From positions 62,001 to 126,000 of the forward strand of contig NZ_FOGW01000009.1 in the NCBI RefSeq assembly GCF_900111325.1: 64,000 nucleotides of DNA, given 5' to 3'. The translations under genes were made by a program, and so were the position numbers. Shown here one piece after another: positions 51,749 to 60,904 of this stretch. This DNA is from Lachnobacterium bovis. Its GTDB lineage: Bacteria; Bacillota; Clostridia; Lachnospirales; Lachnospiraceae. The notes below the pieces were generated by a model, which was not told where the DNA came from, made no database searches, and was given only the letters and a program-made list of their open reading frames with translations. Numbering within the stretch: the first letter of the stretch is position 1; every line of letters starts with the position of its first letter.

Positions 51749-52636
51749 TTATGAATTGATTTTTTCTTTACTTTCTAAAACTTCAATTGCCCTAGAAAGT
51801 AATTCTTCATTTTCGATTTCAAAAAATCTACCTTCATCAGCAATTTGTGCAGCTTCTGGATTAAGTGGTAATTTTCCAAGAACTTCTATATTAAGTTCAC
51901 TAGCCACATCATCTATATGACTTTCACCAAATAATTTTATTTGTTTACCACAATCTGGACATAATAAATAACTAAAGTTTTCAACTACTCCAAGTACCTT
52001 GATTTTCATCATATTTGCCATATTGTAGGCTTTTTTTACAATCATCTGAACTAATTCCTGTGGAGAAGTTACAATTACAATTCCTTCGACAGGAAGAGAC
52101 TGAAATACTGTAAGTGGTACATCACCTGTTCCAGGTGGCATATCCACAAATAAATAATCCAAATCGCCCCAACATGTTTCATTCCAAAATTGTTTAACAA
52201 CGCCTGCAATAACTGGTCCTCTCCAAATTACTGGAGCCTCTTCATTTTCCATCAAAAGGTTAATCGAAATAACCTTAATTCCTTCTTTTGTTTCAATTGG
52301 TAACATTCCTCTATGATCACCAACAACCTGCTCTTTAATTCCAAACATTTTAGGTATTGATGGTCCTGTAATATCTGCATCAAGAATACCAACCTTGTAT
52401 CCTTTTTTTGCCATCTGAACGGCTAATGATGATGTTACAAATGATTTTCCAACACCACCTTTACCACTTACTACTCCTATTACATTTTTTATATTTGAAA
52501 ACGCATTCATTGGCTCTTTTAAACTTTCAGCTGTAGTTTGCTGAGGTTTTTTTTCGCTTTCTTGTTTCCACTCTTTTCCTTGTTTTTCCATGTTTCTTTT
52601 TGTTCTTGAAAATGCTTCAAAATTTTCCTTACTCAT
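51749..52636 (-). CDS. Mrp/NBP35 family Fe-S carrier P-loop ATPase
   Basis: A 295-residue protein of the Mrp/ApbC (NBP35) type. The deviant Walker A GVVSGKGGVGKS lies near residue 55, and VDMPPGTGD is the Walker B and switch region. CPDCG near residue 222 supplies the CxxC that binds the bridging Fe-S cluster. It delivers Fe-S clusters to apo-proteins. The Gln/Lys-rich N-terminal 45 residues are extra. TTAGGAGG lies before the ATG; it follows the CDF gene by 26 bp. Confidence 0.93.
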   Translation of the reverse strand: MSKENFEAFSRTKRNMEKQGKEWKQESEKKPQQTTAESLKEPMNAFSNIKNVIGVVSGKGGVGKSFVTSSLAVQMAKKGYKVGILDADITGPSIPKMFGIKEQVVGDHRGMLPIETKEGIKVISINLLMENEEAPVIWRGPVIAGVVKQFWNETCWGDLDYLFVDMPPGTGDVPLTVFQSLPVEGIVIVTSPQELVQMIVKKAYNMANMMKIKVLGVVENFSYLLCPDCGKQIKLFGESHIDDVASELNIEVLGKLPLNPEAAQIADEGRFFEIENEELLSRAIEVLESKEKINS

Positions 52637-52662
52637 TGTTTCCTCCTAATTACATTTAACTC

Positions 52663-53838
52663 TTACTTTTTGCTTTTTGTAAAATCAGTATCCATATGAA
52701 TTACAATAAAATATTTTTCTCCTATTTCCTTATTAACAGCCTCCTGAATTTGCTCAGATAAAGCTTCTTCACTAGCATTCATATAATATGGTACTAAAAC
52801 ATCAAAAATCAAATTAGTATGTGTCATTCCTTTTACAACTCTAAAATCATGTATCGTTATGGATGATTCTATTCGAGCTACAATATCTTTAATAGTATCT
52901 CTTAATTCAAGTACCTCTGCATCTGATGTTATAACTGGATCCATATGAATAACTGATATACAGCCTAGTTCTTTATTTAACTTATTCTCAATACGATCTA
53001 TAATATCATGCAATTCTATAATATTTCCATCAACAGGTACTTCTGCATGTAAAGAAACTATGCGCCTACCTGGGCCATAATCATGAACCATTACATCATG
53101 CATTCCTACAATATTTCTATCAAAATGAGTTACTATATCGATTATTTTATCAACAAACTCTTCTTCTGGCGGTTGTCCTAACAACGGATTAATTGTATCT
53201 TTTGCTGCTGAATATCCCGCATATAAAATAAATATTCCTACAAGAACACCTGCATATCCATCTAAATATCCATATCCATATCTTCCTAAAATAGACACTA
53301 TAAGAACAATCATCGTTGCAACACAATCACTTAAACTATCCATAGATGTTGCAAGCAATGACGACGAGTTAATTTTTTTTCCCACTCTTCTATTATAAAA
53401 TGCCATATAAAATTTAACAAGAATTGATATTATCAAAATTAAAAACATATAACCTGATGTTTTGGAAATTAATGGATTAAAAATTTTCACAAAAGATGAT
53501 CTAATTAATTCAACTGCCATAATTATAATCAACATAGATACTATAAACCCTGAAATATATTCTATTCGCCCATGGCCATATGGATGGTTTGGATCTGGTT
53601 TTTGTGCCGCTAACTTAAAGCCAACCAATGTCACAACAGACGCACCTGCATCTGACAAGTTATTTAACGCATCAGCCGTTATTGCTATCGAACCACTTAT
53701 TGTGCCTATTATTACTTTTCCTAAAAACAATAAGATATTTAAAAATATTCCTAATCCGCCACATAGAACTCCATAAACTGTTCTCATTTTTTCCAATGTA
53801 TAATCAGGTTTAATAAATATTTTTTCTAAAATTCCCAT
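52663..53838 (-). CDS. Cation diffusion facilitator (CDF) transporter
   Basis: About 391 residues from the ATG with GGAGGG upstream. Six membrane helices, with the metal site ADALNNLSDAGAS near residue 53 and HPYGHGRIEY near 85, are typical of CDF exporters. The C-terminal cytosolic domain (about 210-300) holds HDVMVHDYGPG and HAEVP, followed by an extra 90-residue segment. It exports Zn2+, Mn2+ or Fe2+ against protons; the metal is not clear from sequence. Confidence 0.93.
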   Translation of the reverse strand: MGILEKIFIKPDYTLEKMRTVYGVLCGGLGIFLNILLFLGKVIIGTISGSIAITADALNNLSDAGASVVTLVGFKLAAQKPDPNHPYGHGRIEYISGFIVSMLIIIMAVELIRSSFVKIFNPLISKTSGYMFLILIISILVKFYMAFYNRRVGKKINSSSLLATSMDSLSDCVATMIVLIVSILGRYGYGYLDGYAGVLVGIFILYAGYSAAKDTINPLLGQPPEEEFVDKIIDIVTHFDRNIVGMHDVMVHDYGPGRRIVSLHAEVPVDGNIIELHDIIDRIENKLNKELGCISVIHMDPVITSDAEVLELRDTIKDIVARIESSITIHDFRVVKGMTHTNLIFDVLVPYYMNASEEALSEQIQEAVNKEIGEKYFIVIHMDTDFTKSKK

Positions 53839-53848
53839 TTTTCCCTCC

Positions 53849-53898
53849 AAAAAAGTGTGCAACTACATTACGCTACATAATGTATTATTGCACACTTT
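53849..53898 (-). terminator. Terminator between lepB and the CDF gene
   Basis: An 11-bp stem AAAGTGTGCAA/TTGCACACTTT with an inner TACATTA/TAATGTA stem. On the minus strand it ends in a T-run immediately before the CDF ribosome binding site, so partial read-through could feed the CDF and Mrp genes. Confidence 0.85.
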
Positions 53899-53909
53899 CT
53901 ATATATAAT

Positions 53910-54470
53910 CTACTTCATTTCTCCAAAATCCTCAAACGGAAAATAGATAAAAATACCTTTACCTATTATGTATTCTTTTTTTACAAATGTATGCTTCCAA
54001 TATCTTGAATCATTCGAATTATTTCTATTATCCCCCATTACAAAATAAGAATTTTCTGGCACTTTATACTCAAGTGGTCCTGACATAACATACCAATCTT
54101 CCTTCAAATAATCTTCTTTTAATGGGACTTTAGAATCATTGATATAGATTTTTCCATTCATTATTTTTATTTTATCTCCAGGCAAACCTATTATTCTTTT
54201 TATAAATTTCTGTGACAAATCATCTGGTGCATAAAAAATTATAATGTCACCTCTTCGAGGATTATCCCATAAATATGCTAATCTATTTCCAAAAATATTG
54301 TCACCCGGTTTTATCGTTTTTTCCATCGAACCTGTTGGAACTATAGCATTAATTATTACATAATTTTTTATGCATAGCGCAGCAATCATTGCTAATGCAA
54401 TAGTTAAAATCCATCCTAATATACTTCTTAATCTACTTTCTTTTTTTTCCTTTACCATAATTACACTCAT
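53910..54470 (-). CDS. lepB: Signal peptidase I
   Basis: A 186-residue membrane-bound serine protease: one N-terminal membrane segment (about 17-36), then the Ser-Lys dyad Ser48 in PTGSMEKT and Lys91 in FIKRIIGLPGD, and the signature MGDNRNNSNDSRYW. It cleaves signal peptides after Sec or Tat export. Two starts are possible, residue 1 or 5; the second has better spacing from AAGGA. Length and single membrane anchor fit Firmicutes SipS-type enzymes. Confidence 0.96.
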   Translation of the reverse strand: MSVIMVKEKKESRLRSILGWILTIALAMIAALCIKNYVIINAIVPTGSMEKTIKPGDNIFGNRLAYLWDNPRRGDIIIFYAPDDLSQKFIKRIIGLPGDKIKIMNGKIYINDSKVPLKEDYLKEDWYVMSGPLEYKVPENSYFVMGDNRNNSNDSRYWKHTFVKKEYIIGKGIFIYFPFEDFGEMK

Positions 54471-54699
54471 CCTTGAAATTTTTATTTTAATCCTTTGTTT
54501 TACATGTAACCCTCGACTTTAAAATCAAGCTAGTATTTTTTTCGGAAAAAAAGACCGTTTGCTTAAGAAAAGAACCTATATTCTAGTCATAAAATTTCTA
54601 CTCAAATTAAACAATTTGCATAAAAACTAATCGTAAACTAAAATTTAGGTTCTTATATCTAATAAACTATTATTTATTTTTCATAATAAATCAATTTTT
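54471..54699. other. Gene-less region upstream of lepB
   Basis: AT-rich DNA containing the lepB promoter, which I could not fix. An inverted repeat AAGAACCTA (54570-54578) and TAGGTTCTT (54646-54654) is separated by 67 bp, and TTACATGTAA forms a 10-bp palindrome near 54502. Confidence 0.4.
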
Positions 54700-54782
54700 A
54701 CATAATAAATGAACTTTTTTACATAATAAATGAACTTTTTTACATAATAAATGAACTTTTTTACATAATAAATGAACTTTTA
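54681..54782. repeat. 21-bp tandem repeat, about five copies, after gdhA
   Basis: Three exact copies of a 21-bp unit beginning ACATAATAAATGAAC (54700-54762), a fourth missing its last bases, and one decayed copy at 54681-54699. It starts 18 bp past the gdhA stop. No spacers, so not CRISPR. Confidence 0.9.
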
Positions 54783-54799
54783 ATAATTACTTCCTTAAA

Positions 54800-56134
54800 T
54801 TAGCAGACTCCCTGAGCTAACATTGCTTCTGCTACTTTTTCAAAGCCCGCAATATTTGCACCTGCAACGTAATTACCCTCCATTCCATAACGTTTTGCTG
54901 CATCAGAAATATTGTGATAAATATTTTTCATAATCTGCTGCAATTTTCCATCTACTTCTTCGAATGTCCAGCTCAATCTCTCGCTATTTTGTGACATCTC
55001 AAGTGCTGAAGTTGCAACTCCACCTGCATTCGAAGCCTTACCACAAATAAATAATACACCATTATCTTGGAGATATTTAGTTGCATCTAATGTTGTAGGC
55101 ATATTTGCACCTTCGCAAACTGCTGTAACACCATTTTTTACGAGTTCTTTAGCGTCTTCAAGTAATAACTCATTTTGTGTAGCACATGGTAATGCTATAT
55201 CACATTTTATCTGCCATACGCCTCTACCCTCATGATATTCTGCATTAGGTTTAGCTGCTTTATATTCTGTTAAACGTGCTCGTTTTACTTCTTTAACTTC
55301 TTTTAATAATTCAACATCTATTCCATCTGGATCATAAATCCAACCAGTAGAATCAGAACATGTTACAACTTTTGCTCCAAGCTGCTGTGCTTTTTGGATT
55401 GCATAAATTGCTACATTTCCTGCCCCTGAAACAACAACTGTTTTATCTTTTATATCCATTCCATGATCTTTAAGTAATTCTTCTGTTATATACACAAGTC
55501 CATATCCTGTTGCTTCTGTACGAGCAAGTGATCCGCCATAACTTAATCCTTTACCAGTTAAAACACCTTCATATGTTCCTTTTATTCTTTTGTATTGTCC
55601 AAACATATATCCAATTTCTCGCGCACCTGTTCCAATATCGCCTGCTGGCACGTCAACATCAGCGCCAATATATTTACATAATTCTGTCATAAAGCTTTGG
55701 CAAAACGCCATTACTTCTCTATCTGATTTTCCCTTTGGATCAAAATCAGAACCACCTTTACCTCCACCAATTGGAAGGCCAGTTAAAGAATTTTTAAAAA
55801 TTTGCTCAAATCCTAAAAATTTGATAATACCAATATTTACAGAAGGATGTAATCTAAGACCGCCTTTATATGGTCCAATTGCATTATTATATTGAACTCT
55901 ATATCCAGTATTTACCTGAACCTGTCCCTTATCGTCAACCCAAGGTACACGGAATTTTAGTTGACGATCTGGTTCAACTAATCTCTCTAATAGTGCTTCT
56001 TTTCTATATTTTTCTTCATTAGCATCTATAACAGGCCTTAATGACTCTAGTACTTCCTCTGCTGCCTGTAAAAATTCAGGTTCAGATGCATTTTTTTCTT
56101 TTACTCTTTTTAAAACCTCATCAACATAACTCAT
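54800..56134 (-). CDS. gdhA: NADP-type glutamate dehydrogenase
   Basis: A 444-residue hexameric class I glutamate dehydrogenase. GLRLHPSVN, the catalytic lysine in LPIGGGKGGSDFDPKGKS (near residue 126) and VDVPAGDIGTGAREIGYMFG are diagnostic. The second domain has the nucleotide motif VSGAGNVAIYA. It assimilates ammonium into glutamate using 2-oxoglutarate. NADP preference is inferred from family membership. AAAAGGAG lies before the ATG; a TTTACA-17-TAATAT promoter is plausible upstream. Confidence 0.95.
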   Translation of the reverse strand: MSYVDEVLKRVKEKNASEPEFLQAAEEVLESLRPVIDANEEKYRKEALLERLVEPDRQLKFRVPWVDDKGQVQVNTGYRVQYNNAIGPYKGGLRLHPSVNIGIIKFLGFEQIFKNSLTGLPIGGGKGGSDFDPKGKSDREVMAFCQSFMTELCKYIGADVDVPAGDIGTGAREIGYMFGQYKRIKGTYEGVLTGKGLSYGGSLARTEATGYGLVYITEELLKDHGMDIKDKTVVVSGAGNVAIYAIQKAQQLGAKVVTCSDSTGWIYDPDGIDVELLKEVKEVKRARLTEYKAAKPNAEYHEGRGVWQIKCDIALPCATQNELLLEDAKELVKNGVTAVCEGANMPTTLDATKYLQDNGVLFICGKASNAGGVATSALEMSQNSERLSWTFEEVDGKLQQIMKNIYHNISDAAKRYGMEGNYVAGANIAGFEKVAEAMLAQGVC

Positions 56135-56231
56135 CTTCTCATTCTCCTTTTATCTGAAATATATTACTTCTTTTTTATATTAATTCTTTTTTTAGAATTT
56201 GTAAACATATTTTTCTTTATTTCTGTATGTT

Positions 56232-56245
56232 TTTACAGTTGTAAA
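56232..56245. promoter_or_regulatory. Second TACANNTGTA operator-like site between gdhA and thiT
   Basis: TTTACAGTTGTAAA, near-identical to the palindrome at the but promoter. It lies between the divergent promoters of gdhA and thiT and could serve either. Confidence 0.45.
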
Positions 56246-56292
56246 GTATTGTAGGATAATTATGTGTATTGTTGCGAATTTTTAAATAAAAC

Positions 56293-56321
56293 TTGACTTT
56301 GATCCAAAATAATATTAAAGT
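56293..56321 (+). promoter_or_regulatory. Promoter of thiT
   Basis: TTGACT, a 17-bp spacer and TAAAGT, 40 bp before the start codon. The leader is too short for a TPP riboswitch. Confidence 0.55.
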
Positions 56322-56361
56322 TTATCTGAAATAAAGTTTTATAATTATGGAGGAACATAAC

Positions 56362-57057
56362 ATGTCACTTTTTATTGAATCATCAGCAACATCTGATGGT
56401 ACCACTTACACTTTTACAAAACTAGGTACTACATCCATTGTATTAGCAATAATAGCTATATTACTAATATCATGTGCTCTACTTGGTAAAAAAACAAAAA
56501 TCACTTCAAGGCAACTTGCCTTTACCTCTTTGACATTAGCACTTGCTTTTTTAGCATCTTTTATCAAATTATTTCAGATGCCAATGGGAGGTTCTGTCAC
56601 TCTATTTAGTATGTTTTTCATCACTTTAATTGGATATTGGTATGGTCTAAGTGTTGGAATAACAGCCGGAATTTCTTTTGGATTGCTTCAACTTATAATT
56701 AATCCATATATTCTATGTCTTCCACAAGTTATAACAGATTATATTTTAGCTTTCGGTTCGTTAGGATTATCTGGTATTTTTTCAAAATCAAAAAACGGTT
56801 TGCTAAAAGGCTATGTCGTCGGTGTATTTGGAAGATTTTTCTTTGCTGTACTTTCCGGAGTGATTTTCTTCGGAAATTATTCTTCTTTTTTAGGAATGAG
56901 TAACTCCCTTTTATACTCAATCATATATAATGGTTCATATTTATTTGCAGAAATGATTTTAACCATTATATTCCTACTCGCATCGAATTATAATAAGAAT
57001 TTTAATATGGGTATTTCATATATTACTAAGCTTGCAACTAACCGCGCTTATCACTAA
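56362..57057 (+). CDS. thiT: ECF-type thiamine transporter S component ThiT
   Basis: About 231 residues from the ATG with GGAGG 8 nt upstream; an ATG five codons earlier overlaps that site. Six hydrophobic segments with MPMGGSVTLFSMFF, YGLSVGITAGISFGLLQLII and the PxxxxDYxLAFGSLG-like QVITDYILAFGSLGLSG are the hallmarks of ThiT. It captures thiamine and docks on a shared ECF module (EcfA, EcfA', EcfT) encoded elsewhere. No TPP riboswitch was seen. Confidence 0.9.
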   Translation: MSLFIESSATSDGTTYTFTKLGTTSIVLAIIAILLISCALLGKKTKITSRQLAFTSLTLALAFLASFIKLFQMPMGGSVTLFSMFFITLIGYWYGLSVGITAGISFGLLQLIINPYILCLPQVITDYILAFGSLGLSGIFSKSKNGLLKGYVVGVFGRFFFAVLSGVIFFGNYSSFLGMSNSLLYSIIYNGSYLFAEMILTIIFLLASNYNKNFNMGISYITKLATNRAYH

Positions 57058-57061
57058 CTAT

Positions 57062-57182
57062 TTTGCTATTACTACAAGTATTCTTATGAAGTAATAGCAA
57101 ACAATCAAAAAACCATGCTCCTTAGATATAATGTAATCTAATTAACTTTTGAGATTACATGTATCTTGAAGCATGGTTTTTT
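57062..57182. terminator. Two consecutive hairpins between thiT and glcK
   Basis: A perfect 12-bp stem TTTGCTATTACT/AGTAATAGCAAA (57062-57101) is followed by a very long hairpin (57107-57182) whose outer arms are AAAACCATGCT and AGCATGGTTTT, with a T7 tract. The second is a strong bidirectional terminator for the convergent thiT and glcK genes. Confidence 0.88.
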
Positions 57183-57219
57183 TATCATTATAGCTTATTC
57201 AAATCAAACACTTTACTGA

Positions 57220-58167
57220 TTAAACAGGCATAACAAGTTTCATTCCGCCATAAATTCCAGCATCATTTCCTAATTTTGCTAATTTGAATTCTGTTGTTCT
57301 ACAAGCATGGAATGCATTTTCTCTGAAATGTTTTTCTACTGTTTCTGTTAAAATACTACCAGCTTTTGAAACACCTCCACCGATTACGATAACCTGTGGG
57401 TTTACAACACAAGTAATGTTTGCTAATGCAAGTCCTAAATAATCTGCTACTTTATCAACTACTTGAAGAGCAACTTCGTCATTTTGTTTTGCAAAATCAA
57501 ATACATCCTTTGATGTGATTTCATTTAAACTTCTTAATTCACTTGGATCATCGTTTTGTTTTAATCTTCTCTTAGCTAATCTAACAACACCTGTTGCTGA
57601 TGCATATTGTTCTAGGCAACCACTTTTTCCACATCCACAATTTTCAATCTCTTCACGATTCATTGTCATATGGCCGATTTCTCCGCCAGCCCCCATTGCA
57701 CCTGATACCATCTGTCCGCCAATGATGATTCCACCACCAACGCCAGTTCCAAGTGTAACAACAACTACATCTTCGTAGCCTTTTCCGCCACCTTGCCACA
57801 TTTCACCTAGTGCAGCTACGTTAGCATCATTACCTACTTTAACAGGTAATCCAATTTTTCCCTCTAATTCTGTTGCAGCATTAAATACTCCCCAACCTAA
57901 GTTAACACAACGATTTACTGTTCCGTCAGCCTTAACTGGTCCAGGAATGCCCATACCAACTCCAATAACATTTTCTTTTTGAATATCGTGTTCTACAATT
58001 TTATCTTCGATTACTTTAGCGATATCGCTTAAAATATTTGCACCTTCATTTGTTTTATCTGTAGGAATCTCCCATTTTTCTAATAATGAACCATCTTCTA
58101 AAAAGAGACCCATTTTAATTGTAGTTCCTCCAATATCCACACCAAAACCATATTTTTTGTTTTCCAT
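57220..58167 (-). CDS. glcK: ROK-family glucokinase
   Basis: About 315 residues from MENKKYGFGVDIGGTT; a longer frame adds 36 unlikely residues. The ATP motif GVDIGGTTIKMG is at the start, GMGIPGPV and TLGTGVGGGIIIGG follow, and CGCGKSGCLEQYASATG (near residue 180) is the ROK zinc site with the catalytic neighbourhood. It phosphorylates glucose at carbon 6. AGGAGG lies 13 nt before the ATG. It may be co-transcribed with nothing else; a terminator separates it from the PBP gene. Confidence 0.94.
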   Translation of the reverse strand: MENKKYGFGVDIGGTTIKMGLFLEDGSLLEKWEIPTDKTNEGANILSDIAKVIEDKIVEHDIQKENVIGVGMGIPGPVKADGTVNRCVNLGWGVFNAATELEGKIGLPVKVGNDANVAALGEMWQGGGKGYEDVVVVTLGTGVGGGIIIGGQMVSGAMGAGGEIGHMTMNREEIENCGCGKSGCLEQYASATGVVRLAKRRLKQNDDPSELRSLNEITSKDVFDFAKQNDEVALQVVDKVADYLGLALANITCVVNPQVIVIGGGVSKAGSILTETVEKHFRENAFHACRTTEFKLAKLGNDAGIYGGMKLVMPV

Positions 58168-58277
58168 AATAGTTTGTTTACCTCCTGATGTTTCTAAGTT
58201 TTCATTCTCATCTATTCTATCACATATCCACAAATAAATGTAGAAAAACATATAATTTCCACAAAAAGTGTACAATA

Positions 58278-58319
58278 AAAAAAGGTCACATAGCTTTTTT
58301 CTTCTACATGACCTTTTGT
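58278..58319 (-). terminator. Terminator of the class A PBP gene
   Basis: AAAAGGTCA arms with an inner TAG/CTA extension (58280-58293/58304-58317) and a seven-T run on the minus strand. Confidence 0.85.
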
Positions 58320-58325
58320 GTATTA

Positions 58326-60581
58326 CTAACCTGCAGTTTGACTGTCTCCAGGTGTTGTTCCTTGATTATTTGTATTTGAATTGCCGTCTCCACTACTATT
58401 AGAAGGTTGTGTTGTATCTCCATTTTGTTGTGTATCTGGTTGTTTTGGAACTTCAGGGGTACCTTGATTATCTTGATTATTCGCATCATCTGGAGAAGTT
58501 ACTTCATTCTCGTCACCAGTTTCTTCTTCTGATGGTTGTTCAGTTTGAACTTCCTCTCTTTTTTTAAGTCCTTTAACCTCTCCTGTAGGTGGAGTATAAC
58601 TTGGAAATTGTTCTATTTCTAATCCCTTATGAATTTTATTCATAAATGCTTTCCAAATTTTACCTGGATATGTTCCGCCATACAAATTACTTACACTTCT
58701 TGGTTTATCATATCCAACCCAAATTGCTGTTGTATAGTATCTTGTATATCCACAGAACCATCCATCCTTTTTATCATTTGTTGTACCTGTTTTAGCTGCA
58801 CATGGCATACCATTATCAAGTCCCAAACCATATGTTGTACCATATGATACTTTAAATCCTTCTGTTAAAACATCTGTCATCATTCTAGCAGCATTTTGTT
58901 TATAAATAACTGTCTCTATCTGCTTAGACTCATAAATTGCCTTGCCATCAGGATTTTCAATTTTTACTATACATGTAGGTTGTCTATATGCACCATCATT
59001 TTCTAATGCACAATAACCTGATGCCATTTCAACTGGTGATACACCAATTGTAAAACCACCTAATGCTGTTGCTAAAGTTTCATCACTTTTCTTAATTCGT
59101 GAGAATTTCATATTTCTTATATATGATAGTCCCGCTTTTGGGGTTATATCATCATAAATTTGCCATGCTACTGTATTCAATGATCTAGCAACTGCTTCTC
59201 TAATAGTAACATTACCATAATACCCACCACCAGAGTTAGATGGACCACCTTCAAATTTATGATCATTTATAACTGATTCTGGACCATAACCTTTTTCAAA
59301 GGCTGGTGTATAAACTACCAATGGTTTAATTGAACTACCAGGCTGTCTAAAGCTTTGGAATGCTCTGTTTAGAGTATATGATGTACTTTCTTGTTTTCTA
59401 CCGCCTACCATTGCAACTACATAGCCTGTCTTATTATCAATACAAACTGCTGCACTTTGCATTTCATATACGCCATCACTAGTTTTAGAACCAAAACTCT
59501 TTAATCCTTCATCTACAGAGTTTTGAAGTTCTTCCTGCTTATTCAAATCAAAACTTGTATATATTTTATAACCTTTAGCATATAATTCTTTTTGGCATGT
59601 ATTATATGCTTCTTCATACATTTTATTGTATTCTTTTTGCTCAAAATCAGAAGAAAACTGTGTTTTAAATTCAAAACCTTGTTTTTCCATAAGAGCTCTT
59701 GTTGCACAGTAAATGCTATATGTATCTAACGAACTATTCTTTTTAATATTTGTACTTTCTGGTCTATTTAATGTGATTTGCTCAGCAATCGCTTTATCAT
59801 ACTCAGCTTTTGAAATAACCTTGTCTTCATACATATTTTTCAATATCAAGTTACGTCTTGTTATTGTATGATTTGGATTTACAACAGGATCATAATATGT
59901 TGGACTATTTGGAATTGCACACAAAAATGCTACCTGTGATAATGATAAATCCTTCATATCACAATTAAAATAACCTTTACTTGCTGCTTTAACTCCATAA
60001 TATCCATTTGCAAAATATACATTATTCAAGTAAAATTCCATTATATCTTGCTTAGTATAAAGTTTCTCGAGTCGCATTGAAATAAAAATTTCTTTAAGTT
60101 TTCTCTGAACTGTTTGTCTTGAATCTAAGAAAATATTCTTAGATAACTGCATAGTTATTGTACTACCACCTTGAGTAATCTTCTTTTTTTGTATAAATGC
60201 AGTTCCTGCTCTGAAAAATGCCTTATAATCTACTCCGTTATGAGTCATAAATTTCTTATCTTCAATACTAATCATTGCCTCTTCGAAATACTTAGGTATT
60301 TCTACATATTTTGCATATTCAGATCTCTTTTCTGTTCTCAATTGTGAAATAACTTGTCCATTACAATCATAAATTGTACTAGACTGTCCTGGTTTAAAAG
60401 TATCTCTATTTGACTTCGATACAATTTCTATTGCATCATTCTTTAAATCTTCTAAATCTTTAACATATCCGCCAAAATAAAATACTCCTAAAGCTGTAGC
60501 TACAATACACAAGCAAAATACTTGGAATTTAACTACAAACCACCAAAAACGATGTTGCTTCTTCTTTTTATTTTTTGCCAT
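58326..60581 (-). CDS. Class A penicillin-binding protein (PBP1A type)
   Basis: A 751-residue bifunctional peptidoglycan synthase. After a basic cytosolic tail and a membrane anchor (about 14-33) comes the GT51 glycosyltransferase (EDKKFMTHNGVDYKAFFRA near 107 and QGGSTITMQLSKNIFL near 136). The transpeptidase follows, with the active-site serine in PGSSIKPL near 417 and KTGTTNDKKDGW near 598. The last 90 residues are a Gln/Asn/Gly/Pro-rich disordered tail. TTGCAT-17-TAAAAT upstream is a likely promoter. Confidence 0.95.
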   Translation of the reverse strand: MAKNKKKKQHRFWWFVVKFQVFCLCIVATALGVFYFGGYVKDLEDLKNDAIEIVSKSNRDTFKPGQSSTIYDCNGQVISQLRTEKRSEYAKYVEIPKYFEEAMISIEDKKFMTHNGVDYKAFFRAGTAFIQKKKITQGGSTITMQLSKNIFLDSRQTVQRKLKEIFISMRLEKLYTKQDIMEFYLNNVYFANGYYGVKAASKGYFNCDMKDLSLSQVAFLCAIPNSPTYYDPVVNPNHTITRRNLILKNMYEDKVISKAEYDKAIAEQITLNRPESTNIKKNSSLDTYSIYCATRALMEKQGFEFKTQFSSDFEQKEYNKMYEEAYNTCQKELYAKGYKIYTSFDLNKQEELQNSVDEGLKSFGSKTSDGVYEMQSAAVCIDNKTGYVVAMVGGRKQESTSYTLNRAFQSFRQPGSSIKPLVVYTPAFEKGYGPESVINDHKFEGGPSNSGGGYYGNVTIREAVARSLNTVAWQIYDDITPKAGLSYIRNMKFSRIKKSDETLATALGGFTIGVSPVEMASGYCALENDGAYRQPTCIVKIENPDGKAIYESKQIETVIYKQNAARMMTDVLTEGFKVSYGTTYGLGLDNGMPCAAKTGTTNDKKDGWFCGYTRYYTTAIWVGYDKPRSVSNLYGGTYPGKIWKAFMNKIHKGLEIEQFPSYTPPTGEVKGLKKREEVQTEQPSEEETGDENEVTSPDDANNQDNQGTPEVPKQPDTQQNGDTTQPSNSSGDGNSNTNNQGTTPGDSQTAG

Positions 60582-60610
60582 ATACTACTCCTTTTATGTC
60601 CGTTATTCGT

Positions 60611-60639
60611 ATTTTATACTTTTTAGCAAAATTATGCAA
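60611..60639 (-). promoter_or_regulatory. Promoter of the class A PBP gene
   Basis: On the minus strand TTGCAT, a 17-bp spacer and TAAAAT, about 30 bp before the start codon. Confidence 0.55.
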
Positions 60640-60841
60640 ATAAAAATTCATATTTAAATCTACATAATTTATCGGCAATAAAATATATTTTTCCGATAGT
60701 ATCTTTTTTTAATAATATTTAAAATAACACATATATATAACTGTTATTTTGTCCTGTCTATACTATCAGATTTAATTCTAGCACATATCCTCTCCTTATC
60801 ACACGTTAAATTTAAATTTTTCTAATTTTTTTTACAAATTA

Positions 60842-60900
60842 ACTCCTTTCTAGGAATTTTGTAATTCAAAATTAATAATTACTCTTTCCTAAAAAGGAGT
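60842..60900 (-). terminator. Long hairpin just past the NUDIX-aroK gene
   Basis: ACTCCTTTCTAGGAA pairs with TTTCCTAAAAAGGAGT (14 of 15 pairs) around a 28-nt loop, starting 5 bp after the stop codon. No T-run follows on the minus strand, so it may be a stabilising or weak terminator hairpin. Confidence 0.6.
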
Positions 60901-60904
60901 CACT

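Larger units (their letters stand above)
60582..60904. other. Gene-less region between the PBP and NUDIX-aroK genes
   Basis: 323 bp of AT-rich DNA. It holds the PBP promoter, an ATCGG/CCGAT hairpin near 60672-60700 and the long inverted repeat after aroK (listed). No credible small ORF was found. Confidence 0.55.

Noticed and set aside
54681..54782. CRISPR array
   Set aside because: Unit is 21 bp with no spacers and no cas genes.
56135..56361. TPP riboswitch ahead of thiT
   Set aside because: The CUGAGA-type core was not found and the predicted leader is only about 35 nt.
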